Shown: one piece after another, positions 1 through 11,020 of the stretch
Layout: the number at the start of each line of letters is the position of its first letter
Position numbering within the stretch: the first letter of the stretch is position 1
Origin: Metallyticus violacea
Taxonomy: Eukaryota > Arthropoda > Insecta > Mantodea > Metallyticidae
Direction: 5' to 3'
Assembly (NCBI GenBank): GCA_030762175.1
Contig: CM060846.1
Location: 306,934,512-306,998,511, forward strand
DNA: 64,000 nt
The notes under the pieces: model-generated
Seen by the model: only the letters and a program-made list of their open reading frames with translations
The model's database searches: none
What the model was told of the DNA's origin: nothing
Translations under genes and position numbers: made by a program

Positions 1-94
1 TTATTACTTTTATTGGTTGTACTGGAAGTTAAGCAATTTTCTTGTGTTTCTAGCTGTTTTAACATTTTATTTAGGAAGCATTTTTTTTTTCATA

Positions 95-1148
95 ATGGAT
101 ATCACAGCCAGGAAGAGAAGTAAGGTCACAACCCTCCATGGATCTAGTACTATGACTCAGAGACAGATAGCAGCTGAATTTAATGTAAATTTTGGTGCTG
201 TTAATAATATCTCGTAATTGGAAGGAAAATGAGATTGGATCAATTTCATCTCAAGGTAAAGGACAATGTGACCGAAAACGAAAAAATCCCGATAAGATAG
301 TGTCTATCTAATCAGAACCAGCAGAACTAATCCTGAAAACAAGTTTTGATTTATCAAAAGATTTGGAGCCTGCAGGGGTGCAAGTCGATGCTTCAGCAGT
401 GCTTACGAGGCTTCTAAAAGATGGATGGAAAGCTCGAAGGGAGGTCAGATAACAGCTATTGACGTGTCCTAAGAAGAAAAGGAGATTGGCATGGACTGGA
501 AAGATCAGAACTGGACACAAGAAGAGTGGAGAAGGGTCCTATTTTCTGATGAAGAGCAGGTGTTGAACAGCTCTCATGTAAGGAGAAGCGACGGAGAGGA
601 AATCTCGTCGAAGCACATCAAGCAGATGATAAAGTTTCCACAAAAGAAGATATTTTGGTGCTGTTTTGCATTCACAGGAACTAAATGTATGATTCCTATT
701 GACGGAATGATGAACAGCGATTTTAGAGAAAATAGCCACTCCAGAACAGAAGAGATTGGCAGAGGAACTAAAAATGGATTGAAAACGCGAATTTCCAGCA
801 AGACCTTACCCCATATCATGCATTGAAGAATGTTAAAGACTTCATGGCGAAAAATGGTTTTCAGTGCTTGGACTGGCCTGAAAATTCACCAGTTCTCAAC
901 CCAATAGAGGAAAAAATGGTTTGCACTACCAACGAAAAGATTGTTTATGCTGTGATGAAAATGTGGTTTCATGAACCAGAAGTAAGTGAAATATGTAAGA
1001 AAATCGTTGACTTAATGCCCAAAACGAGTTAAAATGATATTTAAGGCCAAGAATAGACACATTAAATATTAAAACACTGTTTAGTAAAAAGTAATATTGA
1101 CATTTTGTGAAATAATTGATTGTTTACATTAATTTGCACATGAGTGTA
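95..1148 (+). pseudogene. Tc1-like transposase pseudogene (DD34E) with 3' end
   Basis: Tc1 transposases cut and paste their own element at TA sites in the nucleus. The + strand, read across frameshifts, gives an N-terminal helix-turn-helix (MTQRQIAAEFNV, about 150-190) and the catalytic block. The first acidic residue is in VLFSDE (about 537-555), the second in FQQD (about 793-804), and the third is the E of LDWPENSPVLNPIE (about 868-910). The spacing from the second D to the E is 34 residues, the Tc1 signature. At least three frame breaks and stops make it inactive. The sequence near 1120-1148 (ending cacatgagtgta) looks like a Tc1 3' terminal repeat. The 5' terminal repeat is not identified and may lie outside the window. 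The family is confident; the exact ends are not. Confidence 0.85.
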
Positions 1149-1199
1149 TTTTATTTGTTCTCCTAGTAAAGTCACAGCGAATATCTTCATGGAATTTCC

Positions 1200-1330
1200 A
1201 ACATTTGTGCCCAAAAATTTCACAACGGCCTTATGAACTCTGTGATGCCTGTTATTGTGCAGTACTCCTCATTCTTCTACGCAATCGAAAATTATTTTCC
1301 CGACGGGAAATTACTGCGTAAAGCCCTCAC
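1200..1330 (-). pseudogene. Possible Tc1/mariner remnant
   Basis: Read on the minus strand, this segment gives LHNNRHHRVHKAVVKFLG, which resembles the HDNA..H block around the second catalytic residue of Tc1/mariner transposases, with the key D replaced by N. There is no terminal repeat and no further conserved block, so this is a weak call. It could be part of the remnant at 1380-1520 or unrelated. Confidence 0.25.
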
Positions 1331-1379
1331 CATCTATCGAGAAAATTCATGTTGTGCGGCCGAAACTCACAGCGCCTTT

Positions 1380-1520
1380 TTCGTTTCTTTCGTTATTTAT
1401 TAGTCGTAAATAGTAATTGACATTGTTCTCACCATATTAGTAGATGCTCGAAGTGCCTGCCCTCCGCTTTGTGACACAAGCTTTATGGGAAATTTAATTC
1501 GGTTCCAGAGTTTATTGAGG
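1380..1520 (-). pseudogene. C-terminal fragment of an IS630/Tc1/mariner-type transposase
   Basis: The minus strand reads SLCHKAEGRHFEHLLIW. This matches the GGHFEHLL-type C-terminus I know from an abundant insect transposase family whose catalytic region carries a WIGRGGP motif. Other pieces of that family are at 2290-2690 (+), 31640-31860 (-) and probably 41525-41735 (+). It is frame-broken, short and inactive. Confidence 0.4.
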
Positions 1521-2289
1521 CGAATGCTAAGTGGAGGTGGCGGTTTCGGCAATTTCACTGTGTGTCATTAGCACTAACATAAACACAAAATGTTTAGCGT
1601 TTGTATTGATAAGGTACACTCTTCAAGTGTGCTGATAACTAGAGCAGATGGTGTCTTTGTGTCATTAAAATGACTATGCAGAATGCCCTGCACGCAAGCT
1701 CAAACCAGCAATAGCAATATAATAGAAATCACGAAAACAAGCTCTTACCAACTGATTACGTAGTCAAGTTTCACGCGCGTTAAGGTGGAGCATATCTTCT
1801 AATACTGTCTTTAGTTAATATTTCTTTTGTTTCTAAATTTTGATTTTATCAATATATGTGGGCAGCACAACTTACTCATTTGATGCATAGTCTATATGAA
1901 GAAATAATTTACAATTACAAATAAAAATAAATTCACGATATAAATAAATAAATGTTACAATGCTCTAAGCTTAGGCTACCTCTTGGCAATTGTTATTGTT
2001 GAAAAATGAGGAAATCCAAGAAAAAATCTCCGCCAGAGAGCACATTCCTGATGGAAATCGAACGGTAGATCTCCCGTTCAGGAATACTGACCTTGGCGAG
2101 GTGATATATTCTCTGATCATACCTGGAATTGATTGTAGTTTCTTTCTTATTTGTGTAGCGATATTCAACTGGGAATGAACTATGGCGGTCGTTTACATAA
2201 ATGTATACTACACCGAGATGTGAAAGCCAGAAGGAATGCAAGAGAAACCTTTCAGCTCTATCAAGAACATTTCCCAAACTAGCTCACAC
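1521..2289. other. No recognisable gene
   Basis: AT-rich sequence. A 94-codon minus-strand frame (1993-2277) and its neighbours show no known motif. The right part may be the diverged N-terminal half of the transposase remnant that starts near 2290. Confidence 0.5.
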
Positions 2290-2690
2290 TGGTTTCCAGT
2301 ACTGGAGCGCTGTTTGAATGAAATACGAACACCTTGAATCTTAACAAACAGCTTTACCGGAAATCCGTCATGAAATGTGGTTCCAGTATGATAGCGCCCT
2401 GGCTGGCACATTTCATTAATGTCGTCCGTGAGAATATGATGAAACTCTTGGTAACAGATGGATTAGACGTGGAGGCCCAACACCTAATCCTCTCGCTCCC
2501 CTGACTTGTCTCCTTTCTCTTGGTTACTTGTAAGACTTCTGCGAAAGCAAGAATTACAATGAAATCTGGAACCAATCACAAACGCCGTTAATCTTTCAAA
2601 GAGGTCGGTATAAGGATCATGCGGCGCATATCATGCAAAGAAGGAAATGGCGGCTGCCATTTACAGCAAATTGTTTAAGGTAAAACAAGG
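2290..2690 (+). pseudogene. IS630/Tc1/mariner-type transposase fragment (WIGRGGP family)
   Basis: Across frame shifts the + strand reads LPEIRHEMWFQYDSAPAWH (about 2355-2412), then VREYMMKLL and NRWIRRGGP (about 2450-2485), then SPDLSPF and a diverged LWG-like stretch to about 2540. This is the order EMWFQHDGAPAH, WIGRGGP, PRSPDLTPLDFFLWG typical of a common insect DDE transposase family. The second catalytic D is kept in FQYD and the third lies in the PDLSP region. Several stops and shifts show it is dead. No terminal repeats are seen. A relative with both ends lies at 31455-32074. Confidence 0.75.
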
Positions 2691-2699
2691 AAAATAATC

Positions 2700-3555
2700 C
2701 CCTAAAAGTTATGTATCCTTTCGGAAATGTTGTGACTGCCAAAAAACATTGTTGTGTTAACAAAATTATGATCCGATTAAACATTGCAACATTGATTTAT
2801 TTACACTTGTATATATGTATGCATGTGGTATACATGTCATTAGCTAACAATAATAGGATTTTCGAAAACAATAAAAAGAATTACTTAACAATTGTACACA
2901 TAACATACGATAATTTGAATACCTGCGTTCTCCATAGGATAGAAAAGAAATAGTGAGCTCTATGATTCTTACTTGTTCACTTATGAAGGATGTACGCTAT
3001 GAAATATCGAGTGTTGTGTGTGCAAATTTTCAGTTTTCCGTTTTATGTATATTTGGACACCTTGTTCTGGTTAACTGGTTGTAATATTTTGTACGAATGC
3101 TTTAATCTTTATCACCAGTACACGCACAATACAGAGGGTTCCTCAATTCTGCAAGTTATGCACTCATAATTATATTCTCATGCTGAAGGGTTTCAGTATA
3201 TATACAGATATTACAAGTCGTTTCGCCAGCAGCTTTAATCATGATTACGGGTTACCTCCATCAAGGGACACTTATGTGTCAGGTACTCCAACTATCTGTT
3301 CACCGACACTACATCGACCGAATAAGTAATCGATCAAAGCCAACCGGGCTACACTAGAGTAGGATTGGGAGGGTGAGACTACACAAGTTGATTGTAGAAT
3401 TTTGGGACACCATTGAATCTGGGGGTCATCTAAATATCTGATGACCGACGCAGCGTCGGAGACTGCATCGTCCGATAAGCCATTGCTCGCTTAGTCGGTG
3501 GGTGTAAACACTAGAATGACAGTATAACATATTCTAATGAATAATCTTCCCAATT
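2700..3555. other. Intergenic, no gene recognised
   Basis: AT-rich to about 3200, then a slightly GC-richer stretch at 3200-3520 with a short hairpin (3445-3459, arms ccgacg/cgtcgg). It directly precedes the retrotransposon remnant and could include its 5' UTR, but nothing proves that. Confidence 0.4.
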
Positions 3556-3559
3556 CCAG

Positions 3560-4020
3560 ATGCAATCAATAGAACGGATCTCAAAGTTCAAAATATTTAG
3601 ACAAATCCGCAAGAATTATTAAAACTACTAGAAGTGGTGTATAAAAGAAGAGATGAAAATTTGAATATTGAAGAAGTACATAAACACTTACTATTATGCT
3701 ATGGACGTATTGCTTCCGATATTAATCATAGGTGGCCGCACTGTTAAACGCAGGGCAGGTATAATGGCGCAAATTATTCCAATACCTCTATCTCAAAATT
3801 CACAAGACTAATTTCCCTAACAGTACCCCATCAATCAACAAACATTCCACTTAAAAGAAAACACACAACCACTAAACTAAACATCCATATAACCGTTAAA
3901 AATCACAGCATTAAATACAATTTCCTCGGAGCACTTATAAAACAAACAGGTAATAGATTTAAACAGAGAAAAAGAAAGCATTAAAATGCCAGAAATAACG
4001 GGATCAAGAAATACGCCATA
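3560..4020 (+). pseudogene. Possible ORF1 (gag-like) remnant of the LINE
   Basis: One frame reads NPQELLKLLEVVYKRRDENL followed by NIEEVHKHLLLCYGRI. It is a continuous, charged, helix-prone stretch immediately upstream of the endonuclease in the same orientation. It has coding-like composition but no CCHC knuckle that I can see. It is assigned to ORF1 from position only. Confidence 0.35.
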
Positions 4021-4179
4021 TACAAAAAATGCTCAAGTGCATAAGCACTCTAGAGAACCTATTGAACAAAATTCTAAAAATGGAACAAAACAATACCCAT
4101 TTGCCAAAGCAGAAAAAAAAAATAATGTAAGGTTACAAATAATATAACTACAAATTGATTAAAATGGGATAAATAAAGC

Positions 4180-5116
4180 CCAACGAAGCAGATTGGTGAT
4201 GTCTGAATCTTCTTTTAGATGAATTAAACATAGACATACTCTGTATTCAGGAATCATGCACAACAAACGGTAAATTAATACTCATCCCAATTAAAGCAAG
4301 AGTGAGAAGTAACGGGAATAATCCAATGGTGGCCATAATTATAAAAAATCCGGATTTACAAATAGCGTTCTACAGATAAATGATTCTCATACAAACTGTA
4401 TCGAAATCATTCATGACAATGGAACATTTATTTTGTCAAACCACTATTTCTAATTTAGTCATCAGAGAGAACCCTATCTCGAAAAAATTACAAACACTAA
4501 TAACATCTTCACAGACGCGGAGTTAATGCGCACACTCGACGTCAATGCAAAATCAGACTGGTGATATTGTACCACAAAATATGAAAGAGGGAAAAAACTG
4601 GAGGAAATAATTTCGGAATTAAAAATGATCATAAAAAGTGAACCCCACAACCCTCCAATGTATGAAAATCGTCAAGGAGCAACATCCAACATAGATCTAA
4701 CCATATGCAACAGCAAGATAGAAAACAAAATTATAAACTGGAGGGTAGGACAAGATCTTACCTCCAGGAACCACAGATTAATATATTTTAACTACTGTAT
4801 TGGGAAAGTGCAAGGAGAACGAATAGAAGCAGATGGTTTAAAATATAACTGTGCACAAGCTAATTGGTTGCTAATGACAAACATATGTGATAACAGTATC
4901 TTGGAATATACGGGAACAACAGTAGATCTAGATGCAGAAAATTTAGTAAATACAATAAAATTAGCAATTAAAAATTCAGTTCCAAAATTGAGAACTGAAA
5001 ATATTCAAACAAAACCTGGAGAAATACCTTACAAAAAGCGAGAAGAAGACGAGGAAAATGAGAAGAATCTACCAAAAAAAAAAAAAAACAATTTTGGTAG
5101 AAGAAAAAGGAAATAG
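4180..5116 (+). pseudogene. LINE endonuclease domain (EEP/APE family), broken
   Basis: This domain nicks the target DNA to prime reverse transcription. The N-terminal block reads LLLDELNIDILCIQE (about 4203-4250), including the catalytic-site E of the IQE motif. It is followed by NNPMVAIIIKNPDLQ (about 4320-4365). The middle includes a DVNAKSDW stretch corresponding to the GDLNAK..W motif (about 4540-4562), with the usual G lost. The C-terminal part is in the open frame from 4625: TSNIDLTICNSKI, then WRVGQDLTSRNHRLIYF, the SNIDLT...SDH motif with SDH changed to RNH. The changes at GDLN and SDH and several frame breaks indicate loss of activity. The order and spacing leave little doubt about the family. 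Confidence 0.8.
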
Positions 5117-5399
5117 CTTGAGAAATTATAGACAAGCCCAGGACAAATTTAAAAACCTATTAAACGAAACTAGAACCTATTCATGAAAAAAAAAAAATGT
5201 TGAGAACAATTTTTGGGAATTCCGTATTAAATTGTGAAGAAAAAACTTAGAAAACCCGAAATTGTAACTACTGTAAACAAAGAAGATGGTACGATGACTA
5301 TCAATTGGAAAGATTCCAATACACGTTTTTTTTTAACAAATTACCTCCTGACGATAATATTCAAACCGATGAAATAATAAACACCCCAAAAAAGAATTA

Positions 5400-7014
5400 A
5401 CATGCACCTCATGTACAATAATACAAAAGCAATATATCCGCTTGATATTGCCGGAATTAGATTAATCATTAAAAAACTTAAAAGAAGGAAGGCGGCAGGA
5501 TCTGATGGTGTACCCAATGAAATACTGAGTTGCACAGAGGAAAATTTAGCAGCATTTTTATTTAAACTACTGAATGCGTATGGCAAGGTCGTTTTCCCTG
5601 TTGTTGGAAAGAAGCAAAAGTGACAATTCTGAAGAAAGGAAAAGAAAAAGATCCAAAATCTTATAGCTCTATTTGCTTATTGAGCACGATTGGGAAAGTA
5701 TTTGAACAGTTGATTTGTAAAAGAATAATGGAATACAGAATAATGATTGGGCTGAATGATAAACAACTTGACGATAGGAAAGGGAAATTAACGGAAGATA
5801 CCATAAACGAGGTAATAAATATAGTAAAAAAGTCAAACTTAAATACGTAATAGGAATTTTTATTGATATCTTCGGGGCTTTGGATAATCTATGGTAGCCA
5901 TTTCTGTTTGAAAGATTACGAAACAAACATGTGCAATACTGAAAGATTACTGTTTAGATATAAGATTTTATATAAAAGTGGTTGGAGAAATAGTAAATAA
6001 ACATATTGCGAGAGGGTGCCCTCAGGGATCAGTTTTGGCCCATATTTTGAGACATGGTAATGGAAATCTTATTAGACGATTAAAATAAAGATGGAGATAT
6101 ATGGCATATACAGATGATATTTTTATTATTGAAGGAGACTCACAAAGAGAATTAGAAGTAAGAGCCAACAACTTGACACCAAAATTAAAATTATGATGTA
6201 CCAAAACCAAATTGCAAATAGTTCCGTCAAAATCAGGCTACATGATGATGAAAGGAAGCTTTAAAAGAGGTTCAGTAATTACATACAACAATGCAACAAT
6301 AAAAATAAAAATGAAGTTAAATACCTAGGGATGCTATTAGACGAGAAGTTAAATATCAGGAAGCATACTGAACATACAAGAGCTAAAGCTGAGAAAATAA
6401 TAATGAAATTATCTAGAATTACTCAATCAAATGTTAAAATATCATTAAATGCTATTAATATTTATCACTACAGTATGTTTGCAACAATAATTACATAAGG
6501 AGCTGGAGTGTGGGCCACAAGAACGTACGATATACAAATTAGAAATCAATTAACAAGAACTCTACGCAAAATTTTATTACGCTACACAGGGGCAGTCAGT
6601 ACCTCACCTACAATGGCACTATTGGTATCAACAGGCATCTGGCCCATAGATTTATTAGTAAAATTAAGAGGGGGAAACTAATGGATTAAGAAAAAGAATT
6701 ATGGAGAAGTGGAAACAATAATAGGTGCACGATGTAACTCCAGAGCAGAGATAAAATTTAATTTGAAATTGATATGGCAACTAGAATGGAATCAAATCAA
6801 AGAGGAAAGACGAACTTATATCTTTAAAAATATTACCGAAAGATTACAAATAAGACACGTGAAACCTACCAGAGAATTGTATAAACATCTTGAAACCCTA
6901 GCCCACAAAAGAAGTAAAATAGCATGGGAAGAAAGGATGGAGCAAGAAGAGATTCCAACTGCAAGGGAAGAAGAAAAAGTGGAAGTAAGAAGATCGGAAA
7001 GATTAAGAATATGA
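5400..7014 (+). pseudogene. LINE reverse transcriptase and post-RT domain, broken
   Basis: Reverse transcriptase copies element RNA into DNA at the nicked target. Blocks in order: KLKRRKAAGSDGVPNEIL (about 5476-5529); AKVTILKKGKEKDPKSY, then a GKVFEQLI stretch (5610-5720); GIFIDIFGALDNL carrying the first catalytic D (about 5853-5892); RGCPQGSVL (6011-6037); and MAYTDD (6101-6118), the YADD box with A changed to T. The thumb follows with VKYLGMLLDEKLNI (about 6315-6357). The last 101 codons (6709-7014) are open, basic and acidic, ending in a glutamate-rich tail. At least four frame shifts are present. I see no CCHC knuckle after the RT, unlike most R1 elements. Confidence 0.8.
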
Positions 7015-7079
7015 AATATAAACAACCAGAAAAATAATTTACCACCTAAAATTCACAATGAAAACTTGATTCGAATCAT

Positions 7080-7670
7080 GTTAGAAGACGAAGAGGGGGA
7101 AGGCGAAAAGGGAGTTAATGGAGATGGAGAAGAAGAGGTAGAAGAGGTTATATAATAAACAAACCTACAGTTAGAAAAAAGAAGGTGCGGTGAGAAGAAG
7201 AGGAAGAGGGAAAGAATGTGATGAGGCAGCAGGAGAAGCAGGAGCTGAAGGAGCTGTTGAGGGCCTTAGTGAAGATGTAGAGGATGGGAGTTAGGGGAGC
7301 TTGTTTAGAAAAAATGGAGAAATATAATAAAAATTGGGGAGGGATATAATATATTGGAGAGTTACAGTGTAGCAGATATGGGTGAATTGGAGTGAAGGGA
7401 AGTTAGTGGTGAAAATTATAAGAATTATTTTAAACTTATAATAACGTGAGTATGTATAGAGGACAAATAAACAAATGCAACACAGAAGTGTAAAGTGTAG
7501 TGGAGTAGCGAAAGGAAACTTTTAATAGGACATAAAACATTATTGTGTATATAGAATGAGAGCAAGGTAAAGTGATTGTGGAAAAGAGGTACGGTGAAAG
7601 AGTGAAGAAGAAGAAGAAGAAGAAGAAGAAGAAGAAGAAGAAGAAGAAGAATATGAAGATAAAGAGGAAG
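7080..7670 (+). repeat. Purine-rich tract with (GAA)n microsatellite
   Basis: The + strand is strongly purine-biased for about 600 bases, ending in an uninterrupted GAA/AAG array at about 7602-7651. It follows the LINE coding region and is probably its 3' UTR or an expanded simple repeat within it. It yields a pure F/S/L-type shadow frame on the minus strand that is not a gene. Confidence 0.8.
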
Positions 7671-9680
7671 TAAAATAAAATGTAAAAATTGTTATAATAA
7701 TTATTATAATTATAACTAATATTATTAGTGATTATTATTGCTAAGTTAACGATGTTAAAGTAATGAACTGGTAGAGTAAATGTTGCATGGATAAATGTCA
7801 ACTAGATTCGCAAACAAAGAATACAATTAGTGTTATAAAATAGATTAATATAAGATAAAATTGTCAAATTTACATGAATATATTTATAAAGATGATATAA
7901 TATAGAAAGATAATGTGATATATTAAGGAAATTAAAAAAATTAAATAAAGAAATTAAAATTAAAGAAATATATATGCCGTATAAAACTGTAATATATATA
8001 ATAAGAGTTTTATGCAACAATAGACAGGAATAGATGGATATAAGTAGTAAAGTAAGAGTATGTAAGAAATGTACTGGCCACCAGTACAGTTTCTACCGCA
8101 TACCTGTGAATAGTAGTTTTATTAATTTAGAGTTAAACATTAAGTGGAAGTAACAGAAGTAGTAGCTGGTTTCCAGTTACTCGAATATGCTGATTTCCTG
8201 CAATTAGGAAGTAGTTGAAGGGGAATGTAATTTTTTTATTTATCAATTTATCAATTGTATTGTAGTAAATTTATAATTGTAGCCTAGTACAATATCATCT
8301 GAAAAATAGTAATATATGAATGTAATTTTTTAATTTAGAAATAATAAAGTATTAGGAGTTTGCAATACACGTCCGTTTAGGAAACAAGGTACCGGGATAG
8401 AGTATTTCAGATGTTCATTTATTCATTTTATATATTTATTTATTCTAATGTACTTAAAATTATGTAATCAACCATACCCGTAAATATATGTTGAAACCGC
8501 CTTTCTTCATTTTCCACACATTTCTGGAATGTGCTATGAAGTTATTTACCCTTGTTAATTCTTTTTGAGAAATTAAACTTATCTCTTGACAATTATTATT
8601 CTATAGTTCGTCTAAAGTGTGTGGACACTATTAATTTATGAATTGCATTACAATTTGGAACTCGATCACTTGGGAATTCTTTTCAATATTCTGACAGGAC
8701 GAGCAGGTTCTGTATTTGCATACGAATCATAAATATACACCCGCTAAATAGAATAATTAGACCTAGTGCCTGCTATTTAATATTTTAGCGCATTCTCTAG
8801 ACTTACCCATGTGTTTTATTTCGCTACTAAAACGACTGTGTTAGTAGCTTGAGACTCAAAGCCAACGTACCAATTTAATAAGCCCCGCTCGTCCGTCCAG
8901 CCGTATAGCGATTGCTTTATCGACCGACGCAGTCCCACGCCGCTGCATCAGTCATTAGATAATTGAATGATACGCCTAACAGAAGAGCGGCATCTATTAA
9001 AGGTATTTTATTGTTTGCTTTTCTATCTTAACATGTGCATTCTACCCCTTTTACATCACATCAAATAGTTGTAATTATTAACATTACGTAAAACAACAAA
9101 TCGGTGGAAAACATGAGTTTTTCACCCTTTGTAAGCCTTTAATGTTCGGCGTTCCATCTTCGGCGATGGATGAAACACGCTTATTAATAATGAAGAAAAT
9201 ATTCCGAAGCCATCAGCAGAGAGCGGAAAAATGTGAAACTTCTTATTTTAGACTATTAATAGTATATTACTGGAAAACAAAGTTTATATACATTATTTGG
9301 TAAAATTGTTCATATTTTGAACATATATTAATACTTGCATTTTATTTTTTAAACTTAAGTGGTTTTTACAGTATTTTTTTCAAGATTTTATAAATTTGCC
9401 AGCTTTTGTGAAATCTCAAGGGTGCAAGTTCTTTCAAATACGACTCCATGTATCGTATCCCTCCTATTCACTTGCTGAATTGTTAGCATTGAAGGCCTGC
9501 TTTGAGCTATTCCAACCTGTTGGCGAGTTTCGGAGACAGTATGCCTTAGCTTCGATGTTTATAAATGCCATGTACAGGATAAAAAAAAAGTGCAATTTTG
9601 TTTTAGTTGGGTTTTTCAGAATCACATTTTTGCATCATTAAAAATATCAGAAACATGAGACTGAAACTTCTTAAAGTTGC
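7671..9680. other. LINE 3' flank and intergenic AT-rich DNA
   Basis: Extremely AT-rich at 7670-8020, then ordinary AT-rich DNA. A short GC-richer patch at 8880-8950 shares the word ccgacgcag with 3445-3453, but no feature could be named. The open frame at 9396-9641 has no recognisable motif. Confidence 0.5.
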
Positions 9681-10232
9681 GATCGCCATGGGTGGCCAAG
9701 GTCGTTAAGGTGAGGACTCAGGAACGCGAGGTCTGAGGCTCGATTACCACCAGGATCGTCCTCCCTGATTGAGGTTTTTTTAGATATTCCTCAGTCCCCA
9801 TAAATGGAAAAAGCCGGGGAGGAATCCTAAACTTAGGCCTGAAACGCTTCCTTCCTTAAAAAAAAAAAAATCTTTTCCCATTTTATAATTCCATCTCATG
9901 CGTCATCAGTGTCCGTCGCCTTTTTTTTTTTTTTTATGGTATTTAACGCTCGTTTTCACTAAGGCGGTGGACACTGGTGATACATGAAATGAAATGATAT
10001 ATTGGGAAAGTATTTTTAGGGAAGGAAACGTTTCAGGCCTAAGTTTTGGGTACCTCCCCAGCACTTGCCATTTATAAGGACTGAAGAAAACCTCAGTCAG
10101 GGAAGACGGTCCTGGTGCGATTCGAACCTCAGACCTTCCTCTCACGAGTCCGCGCCTTAATGCCTCGTGGCGGTCACACCTCTTCTAATTCCTTAGTAAT
10201 TAAAACGTGTGTTAAACACTTTAAAAAATTAA
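9681..10232 (+). mobile_element. tRNA-derived SINE (family 1), interrupted by a second copy
   Basis: The head is tRNA-like: box A region gggtggccaaggtcgttaag near 9690-9710 and a box B-like gaggctcgattacc near 9737. It is followed by the family body (gtcctccctgattgagg, taaacttaggcctgaaacg). The body reaches gtccgtcgcct at 9920. The remaining 3' end (cttagtaattaaaacgtgtg, ttaaacac) resumes at about 10180-10232, after an oppositely oriented copy. The 3' end reads into ttaaaaaatt. SINEs of this type are transcribed by RNA polymerase III and moved by LINE machinery; both statements are family knowledge. Confidence 0.8.
9921..10175 (-). mobile_element. tRNA-derived SINE (family 1), nested in the 9681-10232 copy
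   Basis: On the minus strand: the head begins near 10173 (accgccacgaggc), box B ggttcgaatcgc-like near 10120, the body gtcttccctgactgagg and cttaggcctgaaacg, and the 3' end gcgttaaatacc followed by 15 A residues (the T run at 9921-9935). The host SINE continues on the other side, so this is the younger insertion. Together the two copies form an inverted repeat with arms of about 240 bp. Confidence 0.85.
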
Positions 10233-10417
10233 AAGTTACGAGGAAATTTAGCTCCCTCTAGAAAGACATTTCAACAAATTAAATCACAGACATCACACTG
10301 GGGTATAACAGGTAGGACTGTCATGCTCCAGTCACAAGCAATTCTACAATGCTGTAGTACATTCTGGTAATTGATAATTCAGTAATATCAGCACCAGTGC
10401 AGACGTTCACTTCGTGT

Positions 10418-10811
10418 AAAGGCGGTTTTCCACCAAACAGACTAAACAGAAACGCGTGTCTTTCGCAACACAAGTGCAACATTTATAAAACACAATGTAA
10501 ACTTGTTGTTAGCGACTGTTTTATGTAGGTTTCTGAATTGGAGTTAGGGTTTTGTTTCTACCAAACAGGCAAACCGTAAACAAAACAGAAAGTCATTGTT
10601 CGCTCACTAGCCTTCTGCTGCTGTTGTTGGGGGTTGTTTGAATTTTGTTTTGAATTTTGTTTTGAGAGTCCCGATTCAAACGGGAAACGGCAACAGGTTT
10701 TGCATTTATGTACAAACTGTTTGCATAATGCAATAGGTTGTTGTGAGGACAGATTGTAGCGGAGCCGAAATGACCAAAGAACCAAAATGTCTAGTCATAA
10801 ACACCGCCTTT
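10418..10811. mobile_element. Possible MITE with short terminal inverted repeats
   Basis: The segment starts aaaggcggt (10418) and ends with its exact complement accgccttt (10803-10811), 394 bp apart. Inside is a diverged direct repeat (ccaccaaacagactaaacag near 10431 and ctaccaaacaggcaaaccgt near 10558) and no transposase. No convincing target duplication was found. A chance 9-bp match is possible. Confidence 0.4.
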
Positions 10812-11020
10812 CTATGATTTGAAGTTATCAACGCAAGACTCCTGTAGAGGTCAGGCCCTGGTCATGTTGAAACTTGTCGTGCAACGATAACCCAAGAATA
10901 GATTGTCAACGACCGTATTAAACTTTGGCTCCTATTGCATAGGCGCCTCTATAGTTGGAGGGATGTACTATCTCCTCCTGCCTAGCACCGGCCGATAATG
11001 CAGCTCTTCTTCTTGCGAGG

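Larger units (their letters stand above)
3560..8345 (+). mobile_element. Non-LTR retrotransposon remnant, APE type, R1-like
   Basis: A degenerate LINE in one orientation. It has a possible ORF1 region (3560-4020), an apurinic-type endonuclease (about 4180-5116), reverse transcriptase (about 5400-6500), a post-RT domain (about 6500-7014) and a long purine-rich, then AT-rich 3' region. The post-RT block, which reads AGVWATRTYDIQIRNQL then a GAVSTSP and GIWPIDLL stretch, is the pattern of the R1 clade and its relatives. No target duplication or clean poly(A) end was found, so both borders are estimates. Frameshifts and stops in every domain mean it cannot move itself. Codon use is strongly A-rich, unlike a site-specific rDNA R1 element. 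The clade assignment is by motif only. Confidence 0.75.

Noticed and set aside
3445..3459. Short hairpin ccgacg/cgtcgg
   Set aside because: 15 bases only, no conserved context; expected by chance in a window of this size.
7436..8020. Minus-strand frames rich in F, I, Y and L
   Set aside because: They are shadows of purine-rich and AT-rich simple sequence in and after the LINE 3' region.
9681..9760. Possible true tRNA gene
   Set aside because: Boxes A and B are present but no acceptor or anticodon stems form, and the sequence continues into the SINE body shared by all copies.
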